Positions 32,100 through 39,306 of a DNA stretch of 45,672 bases are shown here, in pieces. The DNA lies in contig DAORGN010000012.1 of assembly GCA_035340095.1 (NCBI GenBank), positions 1 through 45,672 on the forward strand, given 5' to 3'. The position numbers were made by a program, and so were the translations under genes. This stretch comes from JAEUKA01 sp035340095. Its GTDB lineage: Bacteria; Myxococcota_A; Polyangia; Palsa-1104; JAEUJZ01. The notes under the pieces are model-generated. The model saw only the letters and a program-made list of their open reading frames with translations. It had not been told where the DNA came from and searched no databases. How positions within the stretch are numbered: position 1 is the stretch's first letter; each line of letters begins with the position of its first letter.

Positions 32100-35000
32100 C
32101 TACTTGCTCGAAATAAACTCGCCCTTAAGGAAGCGCTTCATCGCTTCCGTTTCATGCCCCGGCGTAAGACCTTTTTGCGCCGGTCTCCACAGTCCCTTGC
32201 CACCCATTCCGCCTGCTTCCGCTCTGGTGATTTTCACAAACGACTCACGCGGGGCGCCCGTCGGACAGTACACATCGGGTTCGAACCCCTGACCGACCTG
32301 TTGCGTGAACGAGTTTTTGCGCACCATCGTGTCCGTCATCATCGTTGGTTTGATGAAGCTGCGCGTGCAGCTTTGGTGCCCTCCGTACCGGAACAGCGCT
32401 TGGTATCCGGTCTCTGGATTGCGTGCCAGACCGTTTTGGTTTGACTCGTGTCCTTTGATCGATCCATAGGTCGCGCCGTACATGTTGTGCCACATGCGCG
32501 TCACGCCGCGTGGCGTTCCGGGGTAGTAACGGAGCCGCACCAGCAGCCGTCCCAGTTTTTTGTCTTCCGCGGTGGCTTTTTCCGGATTGCGGAACGGACG
32601 ATCGGCGGGATCGGCATCGATCCAGACATAATCGCCGTCTTCACAGCCCAGCTCCCTGGCGTCATCGGGATGAACTTCGACATAGCCTTCGGTGACGTAA
32701 GGAGTCCGCGGATCGTGGCGCAGCATGTCGCCAAACGGCCCGAACCACACCGCGATGATGTCCGTATCAACCGGCGTCGTGTGCGCACCGTGACGATACT
32801 TCGGCGTGTGGAACAGATAGCGGAACGCCGGATCTTTCTGCTGAAGCGGATGCTTGGTGTTGCGCAGCTCGTCCCACGTCTTGACAACGTGGCGCGCTTG
32901 GCGCGTATCGCCGTCCAGCTGATCCAGCGGCACTCCGTACTGATCCGGAGTCTTCGGTTTGATCGCCGGATGCGGCTTGCCAACAATCACGTTCGGTTCA
33001 ACGAACGTCGAGTCAATCGGCTCGCGATGCACCGGCAGGTTTTCACCCGATTCACGGAATTCCTTTTCATCGCGATACAGCTCGATGCGACCGGTGCGCG
33101 TGTACCACGGCTTGTCTTCGTAGGCCTGTTCCCAACCAACAATCTTGGGATAGGTACGCGACAGAATGATGGTCGGAATTCCTTTTTTCGCCTGCTCTTC
33201 ACACTCCAGGAAGTTCAGACCGTGCGCCATGTTCGACATGTTCCACACGCGCTGCAGATACACATCGACGCGGCCTTCATAGACAAAGTGCCACATGTCG
33301 TGGAACCGCTTGTCGCCGGTCAGCTTGCCCAGTGACGCCGCCACACCCGCCGAACACTCGATGTCACTGCGCGTTCCGTAGATGCGGTCAATCGGCGTGC
33401 GTGGGAACACCGAAATGAACGGATTGGTGACGCTGGCAGTGGCATCGGGATGCTTGAACTCGGCCCACGAATCGACCGGGAACACCACGTCAGCGTATTC
33501 ACACGAAGCCGTCCACCACCACTCGTTTACGACCACCAGATCGCTCTTGGGAAGGACGTTGACGACCGTTTCGAAGTGTCCCTTCGCATTGCCGATGAGA
33601 GAGTTCGAGTTCGACACCCAGATCGCCTTCGACGGCGTCGGGATGTGTGTCTTTCCGGTCAGCACTTCCTTGCCCATGTGCAGGATGTGATCGGAGTGAT
33701 TCCAGTAGTGAACCGACTCGAACTTGAGGAACGACTTCGGACGCGACGGCTTGCTTTCATCCAGTTCCACATCGAACGGATTTTCAAGCGAGTACTGCGG
33801 CAGTCCGTTAAAGTACGCGGTTCGGTAGTTTCCGGCATACGAACCGATGTTGCCACCGACGAAACCGATGTTCCGTGTGAGCGAAGCAAGATAGAAGATC
33901 GTGCGGTCTTTGAGGTCGTTGTTGAAGAACTGGTTTGGACCCATTCCGCAGGCAAAGAACGTCTTTTCTTTGTTCGCCGCGATCTCACGCGCAATCGTGA
34001 CAATTCCGTCTTTGGGAGCCCAGGTCAAAGACTCCACGGTTTCGGGCGCGAAGTTGTCCATCACATACTGCTTGAGCAGCTGGAACACAGGCTGGCACTT
34101 GACGGTTTTTCCGTCGGTCAGCGTGACTTCGAATTCCCCTTCGAGCGCTGCAACCAGGCCGCGTTTTTTGAACTTCTTGCCGACTTCATCGCGGCTAATG
34201 CACTCTGCTTTGCCGGTCTTTTCGTTCCACACCACAAATGGATCGAACTTCGCCAGCATGTCTTCCGGAATGATCGCGTCCTTCTGTTGGAAATCCGGTG
34301 CGGGCTTCTCTCCCTTTTTCAGAATCTGCGCGCCCAGTGCACCAGTCAGCTTGATTCCGGCGACATCTTTGGCGTTCAGTCGTTCCAGTGTATCGAGCCG
34401 AATCAGCGACGGAAGATCCGTGTACGAACGCACGTATTCGGCATCGTACAGGTTCTCTTTTAAGATCACATGCGCAAACCCGAGCGCAAGTGCCGGCGTC
34501 ACACCCGGACGAACCACAAGTCCCATATCGGACTTGTTCATGGTCGCGGAATACTCTGCCGCGATCACGACCACCTTGGTTCCCTTCAGCCGCGCTTCCG
34601 TGAGCCAGTGCGCATCGGGCATCTTGGTGGTGATCCAGTTCATGCCCCACACGATGATGAGCTTGGCATGCTCAGCCATCGACAGATCCACGTCCACCGT
34701 CTGCTGTCCCGTCACCATTGGGTGGCCCGGCGGCAGATCGGTATGCCACGTATAGTTGTCCCAGCCGCGCGCGCCCAGCGCTTTGTCTGGACCCACTTTG
34801 CGGACAAAGGCATCCAGCAGCGCGAGCGTCTGTGCGAAGCGATACTGACCGAAAATGCGCGTCGTTCCGAGCAGCGGCATACCGCCACGCATCTTGATCA
34901 CTTGCGTTCCGACTTCATGCGTCGCTTCGACCATGTGCGGATCGTAGCCCTGCGCAAGCAGCCACTTCTTGCCCTGCTCGCCGCTGTAGCTTGCCGCCAC

Positions 35001-35573
35001 GTTGTGCATTCCCTTGGCGACCAGATCGAACGCTTCATCCCACGATACGCGGACAAACGGTTCCTTGCCGCGCTGAAGGTATTTGGGATCGACTTTTCCC
35101 GTCGCGGGATCGCGTGGGAATCCGTCCTTTTGCCACTGGAGCCACCCCTTGCGAACCAGCGGATAGCGGCAGCGCCGATCGCCATAAAAACGCCGTACCA
35201 GCGCGAGTCCTTTTTGACAGCAGCGCGGATCCCAGCGATGCGACGACTTCATTCCGGTGAGATCCACCGCCTCGCCATATCCGAACGTCGGACCGATGCG
35301 AACGATGGTTCCGGAACGAACGTAGGCGCGCAGGATGCAGTTGTGCGTGTCGTTCGGAGCGCACGTAAAAGTGAACGTCGAATCGTAGGCGTATAGATCG
35401 CGGTAGATCCGTTCCCAGCCGCGATTGGGATACGACTTCAGTGGATTGTCGACGCTCACTGGCTCTAGGAAGTTGAACGCCCAGCCCTTCTTGCTTGCCG
35501 TCGCAGCAGCGACACCTGCCGTACCACCCAAGGCGGCCAGGAATGAACGGCGGGAAAACGTTGACGAAGACAT
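32100..35573 (-). CDS. Tat-exported molybdopterin catalytic alpha subunit, type II DMSO-reductase family (NxrA/NarG-like)
   Basis: A 1157-residue Mo-bis-MGD enzyme. The ATG at 35573 has GGAGGAG five bases upstream; an in-frame GTG 30 bases earlier is less likely. Twin-arginine signal: STFSRRSFLAAL (R8, R9), so the enzyme is periplasmic. The Fe-S (FS0) site is C71-x3-D75-x3-C79 with C118/C119, compared with His-x3-Cys-x3-Cys in NarG. D279, in YTWHTDLPPGHP, aligns with the molybdenum-ligating Asp of NarG, the mark of the type II branch (nitrate, selenate, chlorate, perchlorate, dimethyl sulfide and ethylbenzene enzymes and nitrite oxidoreductase). The stretch WDPRCCQKGLALVRRFYGDRR resembles NxrA-like proteins. 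The natural substrate and direction of catalysis cannot be told from sequence. Confidence 0.93.
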   Translation of the reverse strand: MSSSTFSRRSFLAALGGTAGVAAATASKKGWAFNFLEPVSVDNPLKSYPNRGWERIYRDLYAYDSTFTFTCAPNDTHNCILRAYVRSGTIVRIGPTFGYGEAVDLTGMKSSHRWDPRCCQKGLALVRRFYGDRRCRYPLVRKGWLQWQKDGFPRDPATGKVDPKYLQRGKEPFVRVSWDEAFDLVAKGMHNVAASYSGEQGKKWLLAQGYDPHMVEATHEVGTQVIKMRGGMPLLGTTRIFGQYRFAQTLALLDAFVRKVGPDKALGARGWDNYTWHTDLPPGHPMVTGQQTVDVDLSMAEHAKLIIVWGMNWITTKMPDAHWLTEARLKGTKVVVIAAEYSATMNKSDMGLVVRPGVTPALALGFAHVILKENLYDAEYVRSYTDLPSLIRLDTLERLNAKDVAGIKLTGALGAQILKKGEKPAPDFQQKDAIIPEDMLAKFDPFVVWNEKTGKAECISRDEVGKKFKKRGLVAALEGEFEVTLTDGKTVKCQPVFQLLKQYVMDNFAPETVESLTWAPKDGIVTIAREIAANKEKTFFACGMGPNQFFNNDLKDRTIFYLASLTRNIGFVGGNIGSYAGNYRTAYFNGLPQYSLENPFDVELDESKPSRPKSFLKFESVHYWNHSDHILHMGKEVLTGKTHIPTPSKAIWVSNSNSLIGNAKGHFETVVNVLPKSDLVVVNEWWWTASCEYADVVFPVDSWAEFKHPDATASVTNPFISVFPRTPIDRIYGTRSDIECSAGVAASLGKLTGDKRFHDMWHFVYEGRVDVYLQRVWNMSNMAHGLNFLECEEQAKKGIPTIILSRTYPKIVGWEQAYEDKPWYTRTGRIELYRDEKEFRESGENLPVHREPIDSTFVEPNVIVGKPHPAIKPKTPDQYGVPLDQLDGDTRQARHVVKTWDELRNTKHPLQQKDPAFRYLFHTPKYRHGAHTTPVDTDIIAVWFGPFGDMLRHDPRTPYVTEGYVEVHPDDARELGCEDGDYVWIDADPADRPFRNPEKATAEDKKLGRLLVRLRYYPGTPRGVTRMWHNMYGATYGSIKGHESNQNGLARNPETGYQALFRYGGHQSCTRSFIKPTMMTDTMVRKNSFTQQVGQGFEPDVYCPTGAPRESFVKITRAEAGGMGGKGLWRPAQKGLTPGHETEAMKRFLKGEFISSK

Positions 35574-35666
35574 GTTGCTCCTCCCCTTGCTTGGGGTTTT
35601 CACTTAAAGGTCAAGCCGTAGCTACCGCGACCACAAACAGGTCCAACGAGTTGCGTGTTTCGAATC

Positions 35667-35690
35667 AATATGAGTCATTTTAAATACCTA
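35667..35690. repeat. 24-bp direct repeat, copy 1 (possible operator)
   Basis: This matches the copy at 35798-35821 at 23 of 24 positions (A/G difference at position 8), 131 bp apart start to start and in the same orientation. The core ATTTTAAAT is palindromic, like the ATTT-N-AAAT centre of binding sites for NsrR-type Rrf2 regulators; an Rrf2 gene lies 0.6 kb upstream. Binding is inferred. Confidence 0.75.
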
Positions 35691-35797
35691 TTTATTGATA
35701 CAATGACACAGCCACACCACCTGCACACACACCAAAAGATGCATCAAGCGCGCTTCATATTGAAGACACAAAAACAAACACCGTCACCATTTCCGCA

Positions 35798-35821
35798 AAT
35801 ATGAATCATTTTAAATACCTA
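35798..35821. repeat. 24-bp direct repeat, copy 2 (possible operator)
   Basis: Second copy of the repeat at 35667-35690, in the same orientation, with one mismatch. It keeps the ATTTTAAAT palindromic core. Read on the minus strand the repeat also contains TAAAAT, which could serve as a -10 element, so a regulator bound here would affect transcription of the alpha gene. Confidence 0.75.
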
Positions 35822-35830
35822 ATTTTGAAC

Positions 35831-35884
35831 AAAAAAATGCCGCTTGTACGACTCTCACGCCGAGCCCCCCGTCGTGAGAGTCGT
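35831..35884 (-). terminator. Strong hairpin and T-tract after cytochrome c gene
   Basis: A perfect 12-bp inverted repeat (35848-35859 and 35873-35884, loop 13 bases) lies 8 bp after the cytochrome stop codon. On the minus strand a run of seven T (35831-35837) follows, but about 10 bases beyond the stem. It probably ends or attenuates the Rrf2-cytochrome transcript before the molybdoenzyme operon. Confidence 0.65.
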
Positions 35885-35891
35885 TCGCAGC

Positions 35892-36284
35892 TTACTTGGC
35901 GAGCCCGCGGACGTGCGCAGCCAGCGCGTTTAGCACTTCCGTCTTTTCCGCGAGATCCGGGTTCGGTGGCATCGCCGGGCTCTTGCCCACCGCCGCACCA
36001 CCGCTCTTGATGATGCTGACGATGTAGTCATCCTTGACGCTGCCCTGCCACGCCTTGTCTTGGAAGTTGCGCGGCTTGGGGGTAAGGCCTGCCGATCCGG
36101 CGCCATCGCCCGCGCCCTGTGCACCGTGGCACACCGCGCAGCGGCTGGCGAAAATTTCCTGTGCTTCCTGCTTCGCTTGCGGGGAAATGGCGGGAGCCGA
36201 ACCGCTCGCGCCACCCTTGTTACAGGCCGGGGCCAGAGCGAGGGACAAAAGGGCGAGGCTGGCGAAAACGAGCTTACGAGTCAT
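35892..36284 (-). CDS. Lipoprotein c-type cytochrome
   Basis: A 130-residue monoheme cytochrome. It has a lipoprotein signal with LALAPAC (Cys21), then a flexible Gly/Ala/Ser linker and a class I cytochrome c fold: heme-binding CAVCH (49-53), GAQGAGDGAGSAG, then SPAMPPNPDL with M105 as the probable sixth heme ligand. It would be anchored in the periplasm and is a natural electron partner for the gamma subunit encoded downstream. It starts 4 bp after the Rrf2 regulator gene (stop at 36289) and so forms an operon with it. Confidence 0.92.
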   Translation of the reverse strand: MTRKLVFASLALLSLALAPACNKGGASGSAPAISPQAKQEAQEIFASRCAVCHGAQGAGDGAGSAGLTPKPRNFQDKAWQGSVKDDYIVSIIKSGGAAVGKSPAMPPNPDLAEKTEVLNALAAHVRGLAK

Positions 36285-36288
36285 GTGT

Positions 36289-36732
36289 CTACCTCTTCAG
36301 GTTCTCTTTCACTAGGGGCGCTTTGTCATCTTCAAACCGAGCAATCTCGCGCAGCGTGGTGCGACGGAGAAATTCCGCCACTCGCTCGCGTTCCTCGGTC
36401 CAGAAACAGTGCGCCGGACAGTTGCGTTCGTCGCTACAAACCGTAGTGCCGAGCATACAGCGCTTCTGCACGATCGGATCGTCGAAGACCTCGCAGATTT
36501 CCAGCAGCGTCACGTCCTCGGCAGCACGCGCCAAAGAGACGCCACCGCTCGTCCCCCGCTGGGTCGTAAGGTAGCCCTTGCGCGCCAGGGTGTGGACGAT
36601 CTTGGCCAGATACGCGGGCGGGATTCCCGTCGCTTTCGCGATGTCACGCACGAACTGGGGCCCTGGCTGCTTCTGGAAGCGGCTCAGGTGCCCAAGCGCG
36701 GCGATCGCGTATCCAACCGTCTGGCTCAGCAT
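36289..36732 (-). CDS. Rrf2-family transcriptional regulator with Fe-S cysteines
   Basis: A 147-residue winged-helix regulator. The N-terminal helix-turn-helix includes FVRDIAKATGIPPAYLAKIVHTLARKGYLTTQRGTSGGVSLAR (about 27-69), typical of Rrf2 (IscR, NsrR, RirA, CymR). The likely cluster ligands are C92-x6-C99-x5-C105, followed by C109 after three residues; C80 is also present. This spacing fits an Fe-S-binding Rrf2 protein that could sense nitric oxide, oxygen or redox state. The gene has a likely near-leaderless promoter and is probably autoregulated. It heads the operon with cytochrome c and likely controls the molybdoenzyme genes. Confidence 0.9.
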   Translation of the reverse strand: MLSQTVGYAIAALGHLSRFQKQPGPQFVRDIAKATGIPPAYLAKIVHTLARKGYLTTQRGTSGGVSLARAAEDVTLLEICEVFDDPIVQKRCMLGTTVCSDERNCPAHCFWTEERERVAEFLRRTTLREIARFEDDKAPLVKENLKR

Positions 36733-36742
36733 GTCTAAGGCG

Positions 36743-36771
36743 ATTTAGCGACCAAATGACCATCATGTCAA
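36743..36771 (-). promoter_or_regulatory. Sigma70-type promoter of Rrf2 gene with overlapping palindrome
   Basis: On the minus strand there is a perfect -35 TTGACA (36766-36771), a 17-base spacer and a -10-like CTAAAT (36743-36748). The ATG is at 36732, so the transcript would start about 3-6 bases before it and lack a Shine-Dalgarno site, consistent with none being seen. The 10-bp palindrome GTCAATTGAC (36767-36776) overlaps the -35 box, and an inverted repeat TTATC-TTTT-GATAA lies at 36781-36794. Both could be operators, perhaps for autoregulation. Confidence 0.6.
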
Positions 36772-36896
36772 TTGACTTGTTTATCTTTTGATAACCATAT
36801 CGCTTTGTCGCGAGCCGAGTCGTCGGAACCGCTCCGCGCCGATGCCAAAACCCCATCGATCTCGTCCGCCCCACAGCCGAGACCCGACGTGCGGGC

Positions 36897-36924
36897 AAAA
36901 AAAAACCCGGCCAAAGCCGGGTTT
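36897..36924 (-). terminator. Rho-independent terminator of tRNA-His
   Basis: On the minus strand, directly after the tRNA, there is a GC-rich hairpin (CCCGGC at 36906-36911 with GCCGGG at 36916-36921, 4-base loop, extended by A-T pairs) followed by a run of T (9 bases at 36897-36905). This is a textbook intrinsic terminator. Confidence 0.9.
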
Positions 36925-36930
36925 GCGCTG

Positions 36931-37003
36931 GGTGAGTGAAGGGGCTTGAACCCTCGACGCCCGGAGTCACAGTCCAGTGCTCTACCAACTGAGCTACACT
37001 CAC
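36931..37003 (-). tRNA. tRNA-His (GTG anticodon)
   Basis: A 73-base cloverleaf can be drawn: acceptor stem GTGAGTG/CACTCAC, D arm AGCTCAGTTGGTAGAGC, anticodon stem-loop with anticodon GTG, variable loop, and T arm GAGGGTTCAAGCCCC. The base before the 5' end is G (37004), matching the G-1 of tRNA-His, opposite C73. The gene does not encode a full CCA end: after C73 comes C-A-G. It stands alone between rocD and the Rrf2 promoter, with its own terminator. Confidence 0.95.
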
Positions 37004-37070
37004 CAGAAGCGACAGAAGTCTACGAAGAACCCACTTTCCCTACAAGCAAAAAATGCAGGCTTTCGTGGGT

Positions 37071-38285
37071 TTAGCCAAGCACGGCGGCAAACTGATCGAC
37101 GGCCCAGTCCAGGTCTTCGGCGCTCACAACGAGCGGCGGGGCGATGCGCAACACAAAGTCGTGGGTTTCTTTGCACAGGACGCCCCGCTCGGCGAGCGCT
37201 TCGCAAAATGGCCGCGCCGGGCGATCGAGTTCAATTCCGACCAGCAGTCCGCGTCCGCGAATTTCGCGAATGTACGGGCTCTTGATCTGTCGCAGTCGGG
37301 AAAGCAGCGGCGCCCCCAGCGTCGCGGCGCGCTGGCACAGCTTTTCATCGTCGAGCACCCGGATCGCCGCCCGCGCCACCGCACATGCCAACGGATTGCC
37401 GCCAAAGGTGCTGCCGTGGCTGCCGGGACGAAAGACATCCATCGCATCCGCCGAGCTCAGCACCGCCGACACCGGATAGACGCCGCCCGACAGCGCTTTG
37501 CCTAAAATCACGACATCGGGACGGACGTTTTCGTGCTGACAGGCGAGCAGCTGTCCGGTGCGGCCAAGCCCCGTCTGAATCTCGTCGGCGATGAGCAGCA
37601 CATTGTGCTGTTTGCATAGCGCCGCCGCAGCAGCCAAGTATCCGTCGGGTGGAATCAAAATACCGGCTTCCGCTTGAATAGGCTCGACGAGAAATCCGCA
37701 AGTCCGTGGCGTAATCGCCGCTTGTAGCGCCGCCAGATCGCCAAGCGGCACCGTCACAAAACCGGGCGTAAACGGACCAAAGCCATCGCGATACAGCGGA
37801 TCCGACGAAAAACTGACGATCGTGGTGGTGCGCCCATGAAAGTTGTTGGCGCAGACGATGATTTCGGCCTGTCCGTCGGGAATGCCCTTTTTTTGATAAC
37901 CCCAGCGCCGCGCCAGCTTGATGGCGGTTTCCACCGCTTCGGCGCCGCTGTTCATCGGCAGCATTCGCTCGTACCCGAGCAGCTCGCACAGCTCTTTTTC
38001 AAACAAGGGCAGCTGGTCGTTACGAAACGCCCGCGACGTCAGCGTCACCCGCTGGGCCTGTTCGACGAGCGCCGCGACGATGCGGGGATGGCTGTGGCCT
38101 TGGTTTACCGCCGAGTACGCCCCGAGGCAGTCGAGATACCGCTTGCCTTCGACGTCTGTGACCCAGGCACCGCTCGCTTTTTCGATGACGACGGACAGCG
38201 GCTTGTAGTTGTGGGCGCCGAAGCGCTCTTCCAAATCGACGAAGTGTTGGGTCTTTTCGGGAAGATTGCGACGCATCTGGGTCAT
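37071..38285 (-). CDS. rocD: Ornithine--oxo-acid aminotransferase
   Basis: A 404-residue class III PLP-dependent aminotransferase. It transfers the delta-amino group of ornithine to 2-oxoglutarate, giving glutamate semialdehyde for proline or arginine metabolism. Signature features: YKPLSVVIEKASGAWVTDVEGKRYLDCLGAYSAVNQGHSHPRI near the N-terminus (typical of ornithine aminotransferase), MNSGAEAVETAIKLARRWGY, ANNFHGRTTTIVSFS, LIADEIQTGLGRTG, the PLP lysine in LGKALSGGVYPVSAV, and HGSTFGGNPLACAVA. Length matches the family. Its start is 7 bp downstream of the DHH phosphoesterase gene. Confidence 0.93.
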   Translation of the reverse strand: MTQMRRNLPEKTQHFVDLEERFGAHNYKPLSVVIEKASGAWVTDVEGKRYLDCLGAYSAVNQGHSHPRIVAALVEQAQRVTLTSRAFRNDQLPLFEKELCELLGYERMLPMNSGAEAVETAIKLARRWGYQKKGIPDGQAEIIVCANNFHGRTTTIVSFSSDPLYRDGFGPFTPGFVTVPLGDLAALQAAITPRTCGFLVEPIQAEAGILIPPDGYLAAAAALCKQHNVLLIADEIQTGLGRTGQLLACQHENVRPDVVILGKALSGGVYPVSAVLSSADAMDVFRPGSHGSTFGGNPLACAVARAAIRVLDDEKLCQRAATLGAPLLSRLRQIKSPYIREIRGRGLLVGIELDRPARPFCEALAERGVLCKETHDFVLRIAPPLVVSAEDLDWAVDQFAAVLG

Positions 38286-38292
38286 GGCTTCC

Positions 38293-39270
38293 TCAGATTT
38301 CCGTGCGGGCGGCGGCGACTAGAACGGCGGCAATTTCGGCGGCGTACTTTTGGGCCAGGGCGACATCATCGGTTTTCAGCGACACGGCACCGACGGCAGG
38401 ATGCCCACCACCACCATAGCGCCCGCACAAGTTGGCGATGTTGGCGGTGCGACGCTCGGCGCGCCAAGGATTGCTTCCGACGCTGATCTTGGTACGACCG
38501 GGCAGCGAAGACAACCCCACGACGTAGTGAGCGTCGGGGAACAGGTAATACGGCGCGAACTTGCTGACCAGGATCTGCGGCACATCGGTCACGTCGTAAG
38601 TCACCACACCGTCTAATACGACTGCTCTCTCGTGCAGCACCCGCAGCACTTCGTCGCGCATTTTTACGACCGGCGCGATCCCGTCTTGCACATACGACTC
38701 GGCGGCGATCTCGTCGAGCGACTGGCTGCGCAGCGCCGAAATAAACCGTAGCTTGAGCTGCGGATCGCGGTTTTGTTCCACCCACGTCATAAGCTGAAGC
38801 GCCGGTTCGCGACACATCACCGCTTGTTCGGGGCTGACAAAACGTGCTCCGTCGATGAGATCGGCCCACGCAATCAGATCGGCAAACGGCGTCGGATCAA
38901 AACCGAACGCGCTGCTACAGCAAGTTGCCAAAAATTTGCTGCACGACTGCGCTTTGGGGTCGTAAAAGTGCCGCCGGTTCTGCGCGGCGTGAAAGTGCGC
39001 TTGGTCTTGGTCGGACAGAAACGCGCTCTGGTGGTGATCAAACCACCACGACAGCCGCGAATCGGTCGAATAGCGAAAGTCGACGCAGACGTGTTCGGTG
39101 TCTGGTCCGCCTATGAACGCGCCAGCAAACACATCGCCTGGCCCGTGGTTCATGCCCACGTATTCAAACTGGGCGTCAGGCAGCACGCAGCGACGGTAAA
39201 ATTCGGAAAACAGCGCCGCCGAGGTGGCGCCGTCAAAACAGCAGTCGTGGTACAGAACGCGAACGAGCAT
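38293..39270 (-). CDS. DHH-family phosphoesterase
   Basis: A 325-residue protein with the DHH/DHHA1 plan. Near the N-terminus YHDCCFDGATSA carries the HDxxxDG metal motif; CVDFRYSTD and FDHHQS supply the second Asp and the DHH site, and the C-terminal CGRYGGGGHPAVGAVS is the DHHA1 substrate-binding GGGGH motif. Related proteins include RecJ-like nucleases, nano-RNases (NrnA) and c-di-AMP phosphodiesterases. The substrate is not determined, though the DHHA1 motif favours a short-RNA or nucleotide substrate. It lies 7 bp upstream of rocD. Confidence 0.88.
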   Translation of the reverse strand: MLVRVLYHDCCFDGATSAALFSEFYRRCVLPDAQFEYVGMNHGPGDVFAGAFIGGPDTEHVCVDFRYSTDSRLSWWFDHHQSAFLSDQDQAHFHAAQNRRHFYDPKAQSCSKFLATCCSSAFGFDPTPFADLIAWADLIDGARFVSPEQAVMCREPALQLMTWVEQNRDPQLKLRFISALRSQSLDEIAAESYVQDGIAPVVKMRDEVLRVLHERAVVLDGVVTYDVTDVPQILVSKFAPYYLFPDAHYVVGLSSLPGRTKISVGSNPWRAERRTANIANLCGRYGGGGHPAVGAVSLKTDDVALAQKYAAEIAAVLVAAARTEI

Positions 39271-39306
39271 GAAGGCCTCTTCCGACGGAATGCAGCGGGA
39301 CGGGAG

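Larger units (their letters stand above)
35574..35891. promoter_or_regulatory. AT-rich regulatory gap upstream of molybdoenzyme operon
   Basis: This 318-bp gap has no gene and is much richer in A+T than its surroundings. From right to left it holds a strong inverted repeat just after the cytochrome gene (35848-35884), a 24-bp direct repeat copy (35798-35821), a perfect 5-bp inverted repeat with 3-bp spacer (CTTCA-TAT-TGAAG, 35753-35765), an 8-bp palindrome GATGCATC (35738-35745), the second 24-bp copy (35667-35690), then the start of alpha. It most likely contains the promoter and operators for the alpha-beta-gamma-delta operon. Confidence 0.7.

Noticed and set aside
36644..37003. Minus-strand open frame with MSVAQLVEHWTVTPGVEGSS at its start
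   Set aside because: This is the well-known false translation through a tRNA gene. The sequence is tRNA-His and its flank, and the frame also overlaps the Rrf2 gene.
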